From a virus, in IMG/VR virus record IMGVR_UViG_3300031629_000016, positions 1 through 40,007 of that record: DNA of 40,007 nt, one strand, 5' to 3'. The notes below the pieces were generated by a model. It was not told where the DNA came from, searched no databases, and worked only from the letters and a program-made list of their open reading frames with translations. This document shows positions 15,396-23,890 of the stretch, piece by piece. The translations under genes and the position numbers were made by a program. Each line of letters starts with the position of its first letter. The stretch's first letter is position 1.

Positions 15396-15728
15396 ATGCA
15401 ATCGTTCATCAAGTACATCACCGAAAAGCAAAGGCTAGACCCCAAGTGCTGGGATGGATATAAGAAGAAAATCTCAAAGACGATTGAAGAAGGCGGTGTC
15501 AAATCTGGTCATAAACGGTCAGTAGAAGATGGTGCTGGACTCACTCAAAAAGGTGTGGATGCGGAGAATAGAAAAACTGGTGGTAATCTGCAAACCGCAG
15601 TGACTACTCCTCCAAGTGACCTCAAAAAAGGTAGTAAGGCTGCCGGAAGACGCAAATCATTCTGCGCTCGCTCCAAGAAATGGAAGGGAGAAAGAGGAAT
15701 GGCTGCAAGAGCAAGGTGGAACTGTTAG
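15396..15728 (+). CDS. Small basic protein with capsid-targeting-like N-terminus
   Basis: 110 residues. The N-terminus MQSFIKYITEK closely resembles T4 internal protein leaders (MKTYQEFIxE type). The rest is basic: WDGYKKKISKTIEEGG, GAGLTQKGVDAENRK, TAVTTPPSDLKKGSKAAGRR, then KSFCARSKKWKGERG and a terminal RARWNC. The RRKSFCAR block followed by a C-terminal WNC is a recurring marine phage module. It has three cysteines. It probably is a head-internal or DNA-associated protein made late and packaged (inference). The next gene starts nine bases after its stop. Confidence 0.72.
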   Translation: MQSFIKYITEKQRLDPKCWDGYKKKISKTIEEGGVKSGHKRSVEDGAGLTQKGVDAENRKTGGNLQTAVTTPPSDLKKGSKAAGRRKSFCARSKKWKGERGMAARARWNC

Positions 15729-15736
15729 GGGTTGTT

Positions 15737-16312
15737 GTGATAACAGTAATCGCAAATTATAGAACAGGGTCATCCACGTTTATAAAAGAACTATCTGATT
15801 CAACGGGACTCAAGTATCCTGAGATGTGTACTGGGGAATACTTATACCAGCAATATCAGGAACCTAGCAACGATTATCAGATTTATAAAATAATGCCGGA
15901 TCAGGTTCAACATCGTCTGTACCACGAAATTTTTTATAGACAGTATATCAAGGGGGCCGATGTAATTTATCTTTGCAGACGGAACTTGACGGAACAGATT
16001 ATTAGTTATATTAATTGTGTTGCTCATGACGTATGGCATCCAGTTGAATGCCGGAATGAATCCGATTGGTTCGATGATGTACTGGATAGTTTTGATTCGA
16101 CTATTGACATCGCCATTGACCGCATCACAGATAATTACGAGAGACAACATGAATTTTACAAGAAGTGGCCTGGCCAAGTTTTATTTTTAGAAGATAGATT
16201 TGATGAAAATCAAAAGTACCCAAAACGGAAATTACCTTTTACCGAACAACAACTTTTAAAAATATCTAGTGTTTGTAACAATGGCAAGGATTTGTGGTTC
16301 AATAACATTTAG
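15737..16312 (+). CDS. Sulfotransferase-like protein
   Basis: 191 residues from GTG 15737, preceded by AGGGG five bases upstream; an ATG at 15680 would lie inside the preceding gene. The N-terminus VIANYRTGSSTFIKEL has the RTGSS phosphate loop that binds the 5'-phosphosulfate of PAPS, and YLCRRNLTEQIISYI has the Arg...Ser pattern of the 3'-phosphate site. The catalytic base is not identifiable. The protein is shorter than typical sulfotransferases (250-300). Acceptor unknown; a surface or virion glycan is possible (inference). Lies in the late block downstream of the small basic proteins. Confidence 0.7.
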   Translation: MITVIANYRTGSSTFIKELSDSTGLKYPEMCTGEYLYQQYQEPSNDYQIYKIMPDQVQHRLYHEIFYRQYIKGADVIYLCRRNLTEQIISYINCVAHDVWHPVECRNESDWFDDVLDSFDSTIDIAIDRITDNYERQHEFYKKWPGQVLFLEDRFDENQKYPKRKLPFTEQQLLKISSVCNNGKDLWFNNI

Positions 16313-16321
16313 GGGATTGAT

Positions 16322-16561
16322 ATGATAACGTGGTTGAAGAAACTTCTCTATGAAGAGTACGAAGTTACTATTTGGTTTGTTAAGGAAGTCGGTAAGACTA
16401 AAGATGGTGTTTCTCGCAAGGTGAAGTCTAAGAAAGTTTTTAGTCTGAAGAAAATCTCAACTAAGAAACCGAATCACTTCAAGGGAATTGACACGGACGG
16501 TAACCCGATAGAGATTAGAACCTCCGAACCCTTTGACTACCAGATAAAAAAGATATATTAA
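16322..16561 (+). CDS. Conserved small phage protein
   Basis: 79 residues, ATG with TAGGGGATTG upstream. Pattern MITWLKKLLYEEYEVTIWF, KSKKVFSLKKIS, GIDTDGNPIEIRT and a closing FDYQIKKIY is one I recall from many T4-like cyanophage and other marine phage genomes as an unnamed protein. Beta-rich, basic, no cysteines. No function known. Read late, from the 13010 promoter or a more distal one. Confidence 0.8.
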   Translation: MITWLKKLLYEEYEVTIWFVKEVGKTKDGVSRKVKSKKVFSLKKISTKKPNHFKGIDTDGNPIEIRTSEPFDYQIKKIY

Positions 16562-16581
16562 TTATATAATGTAGGATAGAT

Positions 16582-18171
16582 ATGAGTGTAGATGTATTAT
16601 TATTTACTGGTATGACAGGATACTCCAGTAATATAAATGATTTTGGTGATGACCCTGTGTACGAAACCAGAAGCCGGTCTTCTGGAACTTATCGAATTGC
16701 TACATATCTTAGAAAAGAGTTTGAGTTTGATGTAGAGGTGATAGACTTCATCTTTTCGTGGACACTAGAAGAACTCAAAGAAGTCTGTAAAAGTAGAATA
16801 GGCCCAGACACACGGATGGTGGGTATAGGCGGCATATTCTATCTCCATGCGCCAGTCATAGTTAAACTATTTGCACACATCAAAGAAGAATATCCCCACG
16901 TTTTGACCACTGCCGGTAGTCAGACAATCTGGTCTATAACACAAATACCAAACATCGATTATTATATTTCTGGGTACGGTGAACTCGGATTGAAGGCAGT
17001 TCTGAATGGCACTGCGAAGTATGAAATGTGGCAAGGCAGAGTCAAACATGTTGATTGTTGGCGAACCCCAGAGTACGCTGCATATCCTTGGCCGATTCTA
17101 ACTATCCTTTACGAAGACAGAGACTATGTGTTGCCACACGAAACTCTTTCGATGGAGACATCTCGCGGGTGCAAGTTCAAATGTTCTTATTGTAACTACC
17201 CCGTTCTTGGTGTGAAGGGTGACTATACCAGAAGTGCTGCAGACTTTGAGTATAACATGAAAGACAATTACGATAGGTGGGGTATCACCGAATACATTAT
17301 TACGGATGATACCTTTAATGACCACATTGAAAAGATTCGCAAGTACGGTGATGTGGTAGAATCACTGGATTTCACTCCGAACTTTGCTGGGTACATTCGC
17401 GCAGACTTGATGACACAGAGACCACACGATGTAGAAGAACTGGCACGGATGAGATTCAACAGTCACATGTATGGTATAGAGAGTACCAACCACGCATCTG
17501 CTAAGTCTATCGGCAAGGGTGCGAAAGCAACGAACATCTTGCCTGCTATTCTAGAGGCAAAGAAATATATCCAGAAAAACAATGGATTCTATCGTGGCGA
17601 GATGAGTTTCATCTATGGGTTGCCACATGAAACACAGGAGACACTGGATTACACCTTTAAATGGATAGATGAGAACTGGCAAAATGAATCGGTGTCAATG
17701 TTCCCATTGCTGATTATGCGCGACACTGGATTGATACACCCAAATGAAATGACTCATAACTTGGACAAGTACGGGTACACGGTGATGCAACAAATAGAGG
17801 CTCAACCAATCGGTAATAGACTCGATCACATATATGACAACCCAAACATACACCAATACTTTAAGGATAGAATACGGAAACAACTACCAGACCCGATGGG
17901 CCCAGAGTTTCAATATGCTACCTATCTCTGGAGGAACGAATTCACAAATTATATGGAAGCTTTCATAAAAGTACAAGAGAGTTTATGGGGCCACGAGAGA
18001 TACTGGGATAGGGCTGTCCCTATTTTCGGTCAGGCTAACTGGAATAACGTAGGGTTCACCAAGACAGATATGCAGAAATCCTTTAGAGATTTGCCTAGTA
18101 TGATGAACCCACCAGAGGAAATGGTTAGGGCTTCTATTGAAGATTATAAAAAGAAGAAATTATCATTATAA
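16582..18171 (+). CDS. Radical SAM protein with B12-binding-like N-terminal domain
   Basis: 529 residues. Residues about 1-150 look like the Rossmann-type cobalamin-binding domain of the B12-dependent radical SAM class (SVDVLLFTGMTGY, VGIGGIFYLHAPVIVKL, DYYISGYGELGL), but the DxHxxG cobalamin motif is absent. The radical SAM core has the cluster motif CKFKCSYC (Cys197, Cys201, Cys204), then FTPNFAGYIRADLMT, HMYGIESTN and an EMSFIYGLPHET strand. The C-terminal 130 residues are aromatic-rich. Substrate unknown; these enzymes methylate or rearrange unreactive carbons. The gene is flanked by late genes, so it acts late or modifies virion components (inference). Confidence 0.88.
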   Translation: MSVDVLLFTGMTGYSSNINDFGDDPVYETRSRSSGTYRIATYLRKEFEFDVEVIDFIFSWTLEELKEVCKSRIGPDTRMVGIGGIFYLHAPVIVKLFAHIKEEYPHVLTTAGSQTIWSITQIPNIDYYISGYGELGLKAVLNGTAKYEMWQGRVKHVDCWRTPEYAAYPWPILTILYEDRDYVLPHETLSMETSRGCKFKCSYCNYPVLGVKGDYTRSAADFEYNMKDNYDRWGITEYIITDDTFNDHIEKIRKYGDVVESLDFTPNFAGYIRADLMTQRPHDVEELARMRFNSHMYGIESTNHASAKSIGKGAKATNILPAILEAKKYIQKNNGFYRGEMSFIYGLPHETQETLDYTFKWIDENWQNESVSMFPLLIMRDTGLIHPNEMTHNLDKYGYTVMQQIEAQPIGNRLDHIYDNPNIHQYFKDRIRKQLPDPMGPEFQYATYLWRNEFTNYMEAFIKVQESLWGHERYWDRAVPIFGQANWNNVGFTKTDMQKSFRDLPSMMNPPEEMVRASIEDYKKKKLSL

Positions 18172-18174
18172 ATA
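18167..18174 (+). promoter_or_regulatory. T4-type late promoter
   Basis: Exact TATAAATA overlapping the radical SAM stop codon (18169-18171), 29 bases before ATG 18204. Confidence 0.75.
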
Positions 18175-18203
18175 ATTGCAGAACAATATAGAGTGGGTAG
18201 ATA

Positions 18204-18428
18204 ATGTCGGATGTTAGCGCGGTTGGTAATGTGCCCCCAGTTGTACGGGAGGTGAGTTCGCCTAGGGGTGGTGGTTCTTATACGGATAGACAAACCGTAA
18301 CTAGAGTACTAAATGCGGTGGATGGTAAGACACGGATTATACAGGACGTATATAATGTTACCATCTATGATTCCAATGGTCTGAAAAAGTCAGTCACCAA
18401 TGCACACACGGTGGATTTTTTGGTATGA
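18204..18428 (+). CDS. Small hypothetical late protein
   Basis: 74 residues, ATG preceded by GTGGGTAG. The sequence is a Pro/Gly-rich N-terminus (VPPVVREVSSPRGGG), a polar middle, then three likely strands (RIIQDVYNVTIYDSNGL, KSVTNAHTVDFLV). No cysteine or membrane segment. It has a late promoter in front (18167) and another after it (18452), so it is expressed as a single late gene; a minor virion protein is plausible (inference). Not recognised. Confidence 0.68.
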   Translation: MSDVSAVGNVPPVVREVSSPRGGGSYTDRQTVTRVLNAVDGKTRIIQDVYNVTIYDSNGLKKSVTNAHTVDFLV

Positions 18429-18451
18429 CCATATCCCTAGCACTTGAACTT

Positions 18452-18459
18452 TATAAATA
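18452..18459 (+). promoter_or_regulatory. T4-type late promoter
   Basis: Exact TATAAATA, 31 bases before ATG 18491, in an intergenic gap of 62 bases. Confidence 0.8.
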
Positions 18460-18490
18460 ATACCAAAGCAAACTCTCTTGGAGAACAAAG

Positions 18491-20182
18491 ATGCCAGTTG
18501 AACGTAATATTAGAGACATTCTAGAGACAGGTCAATCTACCCTGCTAGAAGCGGATATGTCTAAACGATTAGATATGTTAGTCCGAGCAGGATTGATGCC
18601 CGCAAGTCAGTTGGTGGTATTGAAACGTGGCCTAGAAAAATTTAATCAAGGTAAAGTGCCTGCGCCCAATGAACGCGCTGCGGTAAACACCATGATAAAT
18701 GGAATGATGTTTATTGTCCTTGGTGATGATGCCGTCTTCAATAGAGCAAAGACTTCAGTTCAGAAAAATCGCGGAAAACAGATGCAAGAATACACGGAAG
18801 AATCGTGTTCTTGTTGCGACAGCAAAATAGAATCAGACGGTACATGCGGATGCGACTCTTCATGTTCTCACTGTGGTGGACAACACGCAGTATCAGAAAG
18901 TGTAGAAGAGTTGCCTGAAGACGAAATTCCACCCGTACAAAAAGAAACCTTTGATGTGATTTATGCCTCGGCAAAGAATGCTCCGATGCAGAAGTCTAGT
19001 TTCGATACGGTTGAAGAGGCCAAAGAGTTTCTCCAGAGTATTGAGGAGACAGGTCACAAGGGAATCGTTTCTCAGGGTGGAGAAATTATTGAAAATGCTT
19101 TGTTGGAATACGGTGCGCCAGTCAAACCTAGAAGTTTGCAGAGTACGGATTATCCCAAAGGTACATCTATGTCAGCCACTGACGCTCAGAAACGTGGACT
19201 GTCCGTATCTAAAGACCGAAATGATGCAAAGGCCGATGCTAAAGCAAAACGGGATAAGTCACGACAAGATGAATTTAATAAAACTAGAGAGGTCGGCGGA
19301 AAAAGAGTCGGTGTCAAAGAATCAGAAATTAAGGAGACTCACATGGAGATAGATTGGACAGGTAATAATCCATTCGCCGCTCACAAAAAGAGAATGATGG
19401 AATCCTCTACTAAGGGGGACGCCGAAGAAAACCGATTGGCCGCACAACGAAAGGCAGCTGCGGTATCTAAGAAAGTTGCCAAGTCAGAAAAAGAAACTGA
19501 CCCAGGCTTAGACGAAGGATACTCTTCTCCCAAGAAGAATGACTATACAGACAAAGAAGTAAAGCAGGCTAAAGGTATCGCTTTCGATAAACGATACAAG
19601 GGTGGCAACATGACAGGTGCCTCCAACGCAATGAATAAAATCAAAAAAGGTTTGTCTGACCACCCAGTTGCTGCAGATGCCTTACGCAAGGCAAACGAGA
19701 GTACTACTGTAGACAGTGTGGATAGTATTGAACAACTTGCAGAACTCTCTTATAAAGAAAAGTTTGATGCGATGTTAAAGAAAGAAGGCATGACACTCGG
19801 TCAAATGTCAGACGCACAGAAAAAGGAATTTTTTGCTAAAGTCGATAAAAATCATGTTGCCGTAAATGAAGGCCGCGCAGAAGATGACGCAAGGGATGAT
19901 TACGAGAAAGACGATAAACGTGGACTCGCTCCAACTAAGTCTGAACCAAAAGTATCGAGTGCATCTAATGCCAAAGAAATAGAACACATTGTACCTCAAA
20001 TGAGGAAGGCGTTATCAGTAGGTAAAAAAGTACAGTTTAAAGACGGCAAACATCACGATGTACCAAAACATCATGCTGCTAAGTTTTTGGCAAAGTACAT
20101 GAGTTCAAAACCTAAAGATAAAGAACATATGCAGACTCATGGGCATAAGTCCATCAAGCATTTCGCCACACATATCAAATAA
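18491..20182 (+). CDS. Modular late protein with cysteine cluster, likely virion/prohead-associated
   Basis: 563 residues, AGAACAAAG upstream of the ATG. Order: an N-terminal helical domain (1-95, DILETGQSTLLEADMSKRLD, NTMINGMMFIVLGDDAVF); a seven-cysteine cluster between 106 and 128 (CSCCDS, CGCDSSCSHCGG), zinc-finger-like; a domain at about 150-200; a long charged, disordered part (AKADAKAKRDKSRQDE; AAQRKAAAVSKKVAKSEKE); and conserved marine phage modules such as DKRYKGGNMTGASNAMNKIK and VQFKDGKHHDVPKHHAAKFL near the end. The same short modules recur in many marine T4-like phage proteins in different orders, so it is a mosaic. Head-internal or scaffold role is inference. Confidence 0.75.
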   Translation: MPVERNIRDILETGQSTLLEADMSKRLDMLVRAGLMPASQLVVLKRGLEKFNQGKVPAPNERAAVNTMINGMMFIVLGDDAVFNRAKTSVQKNRGKQMQEYTEESCSCCDSKIESDGTCGCDSSCSHCGGQHAVSESVEELPEDEIPPVQKETFDVIYASAKNAPMQKSSFDTVEEAKEFLQSIEETGHKGIVSQGGEIIENALLEYGAPVKPRSLQSTDYPKGTSMSATDAQKRGLSVSKDRNDAKADAKAKRDKSRQDEFNKTREVGGKRVGVKESEIKETHMEIDWTGNNPFAAHKKRMMESSTKGDAEENRLAAQRKAAAVSKKVAKSEKETDPGLDEGYSSPKKNDYTDKEVKQAKGIAFDKRYKGGNMTGASNAMNKIKKGLSDHPVAADALRKANESTTVDSVDSIEQLAELSYKEKFDAMLKKEGMTLGQMSDAQKKEFFAKVDKNHVAVNEGRAEDDARDDYEKDDKRGLAPTKSEPKVSSASNAKEIEHIVPQMRKALSVGKKVQFKDGKHHDVPKHHAAKFLAKYMSSKPKDKEHMQTHGHKSIKHFATHIK

Positions 20183-20218
20183 ATATTTAAAACACAAAAA
20201 AGAGAAAAGGAGAGACAC

Positions 20219-22030
20219 ATGTCAGGTTGGGGAAAAAAGGACGATAAAACGTCCACGGGTACTATTACCATCACTGCGCCTACCGTAACATTTAATGGAG
20301 CATCTGCTGTTGGGAGTGCTACCATTACAAGTAATGGCCATCCATTCCGAAACGGCGATTACTTGTTATATGGTAACGGCGGCGGAACCACGGTAGTGGG
20401 TTTAACAAGTACGTCTAGTTACTATGTGACTAACGTAACCACAAACACATTTCAGTTGGCGTCTTCATATCACAATGCGATGATGAATACACCGACACCT
20501 ATTGCTATTACCGATGGGTCTGGTGCATCACATGTACTGACTCTTTCATTCGCAAAAGGTATTCGTGCAACAGTAACTGGAAGCGGAACTGATTTTGCTT
20601 CTGAATCTGCAACTGGTGACGTTATTGTTACAGGAACGCAGGAACTTTTAATCACATCGATTACTAGTGGAACAGTAGCATCTGTTATTGGTCTTGACCG
20701 ACAGACTGCTCCCGCTGCTGCTTCTGGTGCTCAATTTACATTGAATGAAAAACCATCATCTTCTGCTTCGGACGCTAACACTGATACCACATCAATATTC
20801 GGTGTCGATAAGTCTGAACTGGTTCGTGGTACGGACAATGTTGTAAGTATCGCGGTTAACAATGGCGGTGCTGGATACTTAGAAGTACCGACTATTGTTC
20901 TTGCTGCTCCTACTACTAACACAGTCGCAACTGCAAAGGTAACGATTGCTACAGATAGTGTTGAGATTGCTGGACATAACATGCCTACTGGTACTAAGTT
21001 GACTTACGGTAACGGTGGTGGTACTGCTCTCGCTGGTCTTGCTGATTCTACTGCATACTTTGTAATAGTTGTTGACGCAAACAATATCAAACTTGCATCT
21101 AGTTTATCAAATGCAAACGCCGGTACTGCTATTACACTAACTGGTACTGGTAACAACGCTCAGACATTTATTGGTGATAGTGCCACTGCAACTGCTGCGG
21201 TTGCAGCTGGTGCTATTAGTGCATACACTGTCACTGCCGTGGGTTCTGATTATAGTGGAACTGCTCCTGCTATAACAATCCCTGTTCCTATCAGAACAAT
21301 ACCCACATCAACCGTAACAATCGCTACTGAATCTATTGCATACACTACTCACGGACTTTCAGAAGCATTCTCTATCAAGTATCAAGACGGTGGCGGAACT
21401 GCACTTGCTGGACTTGTTGACAATACCACATACTTTGTGTCTGGTATGGGTTTAACTGCAAGTGCATTTAGACTTGCTACTACTGCGGTTGCTGCTGCTC
21501 CTTCTACATTGACAACGATAGTTATTGGTGGAACTGGTGGACAGTTTACTTGCGCCGCTTCTTCTGTTGCTGTTGGTGACAGAGTGGTAGTTGCTGGAAC
21601 ATTTGGTGGAACTGGATCAATCAACTCATATGCGAGTGGTGGAATCTATAAGGTTTCTGCCATCACTGGTTCTGGTTCATCTGTAACTGGGTTTACTTTG
21701 ACAACTGAAGCAGGCGTATCAATTGTCACGGTTGCTGGAACACCTACTGGTATTACAGTTACACATGCAACTCTGATTAACCTTACTGGTACTGGTAACA
21801 ACGCACAGACCTTTGAAGTTGCTGTTTCTAATACTGGAATCACGCAGTCAACTGCTGGTGTAAGTATCGGTGCAGGTTCTGGTGGGGCAAGTGTTGCTCA
21901 CACAGGATGGGTCAAACGTACAGAGATGACAGGTGCTCACGCTGGTCGAGTCCAGTATGAAACTCTTGTTGCACTGTCGAAAAACGGTATCGTTGGTGAT
22001 GCTGCTGATGACATCCAGTTCTCTGAATAA
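20219..22030 (+). CDS. Repeat-rich beta-structured virion protein
   Basis: 603 residues, AAAGGAGAG before ATG. Composition is Thr/Gly/Ala/Ser/Val-rich with no cysteines except one, typical of fibre or decoration proteins. The start SGWGKKDDKTSTGT and the end RVQYETLVALSKNGIVGDAADD resemble a structural protein of marine T4-like phages. Three imperfect repeats of one beta domain are visible, with the core GNGGGTALAGLxDxTxYFV at about residues 50, 262 and 387; the third is interrupted by an inserted domain. The protein follows the cysteine-rich gene in the same late unit. Capsid decoration, neck or fibre location cannot be decided. Confidence 0.78.
   Translation: MSGWGKKDDKTSTGTITITAPTVTFNGASAVGSATITSNGHPFRNGDYLLYGNGGGTTVVGLTSTSSYYVTNVTTNTFQLASSYHNAMMNTPTPIAITDGSGASHVLTLSFAKGIRATVTGSGTDFASESATGDVIVTGTQELLITSITSGTVASVIGLDRQTAPAAASGAQFTLNEKPSSSASDANTDTTSIFGVDKSELVRGTDNVVSIAVNNGGAGYLEVPTIVLAAPTTNTVATAKVTIATDSVEIAGHNMPTGTKLTYGNGGGTALAGLADSTAYFVIVVDANNIKLASSLSNANAGTAITLTGTGNNAQTFIGDSATATAAVAAGAISAYTVTAVGSDYSGTAPAITIPVPIRTIPTSTVTIATESIAYTTHGLSEAFSIKYQDGGGTALAGLVDNTTYFVSGMGLTASAFRLATTAVAAAPSTLTTIVIGGTGGQFTCAASSVAVGDRVVVAGTFGGTGSINSYASGGIYKVSAITGSGSSVTGFTLTTEAGVSIVTVAGTPTGITVTHATLINLTGTGNNAQTFEVAVSNTGITQSTAGVSIGAGSGGASVAHTGWVKRTEMTGAHAGRVQYETLVALSKNGIVGDAADDIQFSE
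20938..21815 (+). repeat. Imperfect internal repeats in the virion protein gene
   Basis: Unit B runs from about 20938 to 21169 and unit C from about 21304 to 21815. Both carry GGGTALAGL and both end in LTGTGNNAQTF (21137-21169 and 21782-21814). A weaker unit A lies at about 20285-20535 (GNGGGTTVVGL). Unit C is split: about 95 codons (about 21490-21775) sit between its LATT segment and its terminal LTGTGNNAQTF. Confidence 0.75.
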
Positions 22031-22041
22031 GGACAAGACAA

Positions 22042-22488
22042 ATGGCTGATAGTAAACTTACTGAACTGACGGCGGCTACATCTGTAGCCGCCGCAGATAC
22101 TTTTTATCTAGTACAAGGTGCTACTAGTAAATCAACATCAGCTGCAGTATTGTTTTCTGATATAACAACACCCGTCAAATTTTCAGACAAGGTGTCAATA
22201 GGAGACTTTGATACGATTGTAGGGCCCGGTGTAGTTTCGGTTGCAACAAATATAACCAGACTCACCAATGCGGGTTCCGGTGGTACGTTAACCATTGGCG
22301 CTGGTACTGAGGGACAATTGAAAATTATTGTAATGGATAGTAATTCTAGTTCAGTTACGCTTACACTAGATGATTCCGATTTGGGACACGACACAATTAC
22401 GTTCAACAATGCAGGCGATACTGCAACTCTCATATATACTAATAGTAAATGGTGGATGATTGGAGGAACAGCTGCAGTCGCCAATTGA
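22042..22488 (+). CDS. Virion-associated beta-rich protein
   Basis: 148 residues; AAGGACAAG before ATG. The N-terminus MADSKLTELTAATSVAAADT, followed by FYLVQGATSKSTSAA, is the common start of marine phage tail-fibre or collar-type structural proteins (xDSKITxLxxxxxxxxxDxxYxV). The rest is strand-rich (VTLTLDDSDLGHDTITF, ATLIYTNSKWWMIGGTA) and closes with a WWMIGGTA beta hairpin seen at ends of such proteins. It follows the repeat-rich virion gene by 11 bases. Exact position in the particle unknown. Confidence 0.75.
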   Translation: MADSKLTELTAATSVAAADTFYLVQGATSKSTSAAVLFSDITTPVKFSDKVSIGDFDTIVGPGVVSVATNITRLTNAGSGGTLTIGAGTEGQLKIIVMDSNSSSVTLTLDDSDLGHDTITFNNAGDTATLIYTNSKWWMIGGTAAVAN

Positions 22489-22519
22489 TAATTAATGGAT
22501 TAAAATAAAGATTTTATGA

Positions 22520-22897
22520 ATGATTGAATTGAATGAAGATAATTACTTAGTATATGCATTGAAGAATTACAGTAGTCCAGAGTGTTCTGGTATGGATGAT
22601 TTTGAGGAAGATGTGAAACGATTCAAATACCTAAAACGATTGTTTAGAAGGTATGAGAGAACGAATGTGTTGAACGATAGACTTATTTTGAATCACCTTA
22701 TTGTACTGTACAATGTATTAGACGCGGCTGCAACGCCACTGTTATTTTATAAAATCGACAATGACCACTGGTCTATACTAAAGACGTTCTTGGTATTCTT
22801 AAATAGGATGCCTCTGGAACAAATAGTTACAGGCGGCGTTCGGGGGGATGATATCCCGCTTGATTTTGATGTAATAAACATACTTAGGAAAATCTAA
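22520..22897 (+). CDS. Conserved T4-like marine phage protein
   Basis: 125 residues. It begins MIELNEDNYLVYALKNY, with FKYLKRLFRRYERTNVLNDR and LILNHLIVLYNVLDAAATPL, then LLFYKIDNDHWSILKTFLVF, a helical family I recall next to the following gene in many cyanophage genomes, function unknown. The upstream gap (32 bases) is AT-rich with no clear Shine-Dalgarno and no exact late box. TAATG joins it to the next gene. Confidence 0.82.
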   Translation: MIELNEDNYLVYALKNYSSPECSGMDDFEEDVKRFKYLKRLFRRYERTNVLNDRLILNHLIVLYNVLDAAATPLLFYKIDNDHWSILKTFLVFLNRMPLEQIVTGGVRGDDIPLDFDVINILRKI

Positions 22898-23448
22898 TGT
22901 CGAGAGTAGTTGACAGTCTTATTGCATATCGGATACTGAGGATGTTCTCTCAGAAGATAACAGACCACCCAGCATTTCAGATGGGCATAGTCGATAAGGA
23001 TGGGGTTAAGTTAAAGGAACCATCCGGTGCTGCCGAGATGGATGCATATACAATGCTCGACAAACTCGCATTCAAAATTAAACGGGCACTGTATAAGTCT
23101 CCCGATAGAACTGCGCGAAGACTTCTCACATTTGCTGCTGCCATTGCTCTTCTCCGCGAAAACAGAAAAGTATCGGAAATGGATGATGATGAATTTGAGT
23201 CACTGATTGATTTATATTCACAGGATGAAAAGGTAATAAAAGAAGCTAGACTATTAGAGATGGGTAGAACACCATTCAACTATTTTGCTCTAGACGAAGA
23301 AATTGCAAATGCCGGCGGGCCCATGACAGGTGGGAATATTGCCGGAATAGGAACTGACTCTCAGGGAGAGCCGGGACGAAATCCCAGTATGATGCCTCTT
23401 CAGAAACGAAAGAAAAAGAAGAACAAGGGGCCGGAGTATGGTCGGTAA
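22897..23448 (+). CDS. Conserved T4-like marine phage protein
   Basis: 183 residues. The N-terminal half is helical (VVDSLIAYRILRMFSQKI, then MDAYTMLDKLAFKIKRALY); the C-terminus after about 140 is Gly/Pro-rich then strongly basic (LQKRKKKKNKG). A conserved family of marine T4-like phages in the same pair with the 22520 gene; role unknown, possibly head or tail assembly. Shares one base with the upstream stop (TAATG) and overlaps the next gene by 11 bases. Confidence 0.82.
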   Translation: MSRVVDSLIAYRILRMFSQKITDHPAFQMGIVDKDGVKLKEPSGAAEMDAYTMLDKLAFKIKRALYKSPDRTARRLLTFAAAIALLRENRKVSEMDDDEFESLIDLYSQDEKVIKEARLLEMGRTPFNYFALDEEIANAGGPMTGGNIAGIGTDSQGEPGRNPSMMPLQKRKKKKNKGPEYGR

Positions 23449-23887
23449 AACACTAGAAACAAGAGTCGCCGTTATCGAATCAGACATCAAGCAGTGGACA
23501 AACCTGTTTGGTCGTTTAGATGTGTCTATAGAAAAAATCACCGAACTTAATATCTCAATTAAGGAGGTGCTTGCAGTGCATGAACAACGTATAACCACAA
23601 CAGAGGTAGAGGTAGAGAGAAATGCCGATGGCTCTGATATTAAGTATGAACAACTCCATTCCCGCATTTCAACGATACACAGAGAAATCCTAAAAAACCA
23701 AGAGAAACTCACCGTTACTCTTATGGAGTCGATTGATTCCGTCCATCAAGCAGTTGACCTGAATGAAAAAAATGCTGATGACAGAATCAGGTCACTAGAG
23801 AAACGTCAATGGATGATGATGGGTGCCGCGGCAGTTATGGGGTTCATAATAGGCAATGCTGAAGTACTCAAACTTTTAATGAATTAA
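23438..23887 (+). CDS. Coiled-coil tail-anchored protein (DUF7201/XhlA-like)
   Basis: 149 residues. It starts MVGKTLETRVAVIESDIKQW, a helical repeat pattern, continues as a long coiled coil (about 20-118), and ends in one hydrophobic membrane segment (about 127-148, WMMMGAAAVMGFIIGNAEVL). The layout matches XhlA-like proteins and a marine phage family of unknown role; XhlA takes part in host lysis in Bacillus phages, so a lysis or membrane role is possible (inference). Last gene of the late block; an early promoter follows. Confidence 0.75.
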   Translation: MVGKTLETRVAVIESDIKQWTNLFGRLDVSIEKITELNISIKEVLAVHEQRITTTEVEVERNADGSDIKYEQLHSRISTIHREILKNQEKLTVTLMESIDSVHQAVDLNEKNADDRIRSLEKRQWMMMGAAAVMGFIIGNAEVLKLLMN

Positions 23888-23890
23888 CCC

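Noticed and set aside
20219-22030. Minus-strand ORFs across the virion protein gene
   Set aside because: They arise from the low-stop Thr/Ala/Gly-rich codons of the real gene.
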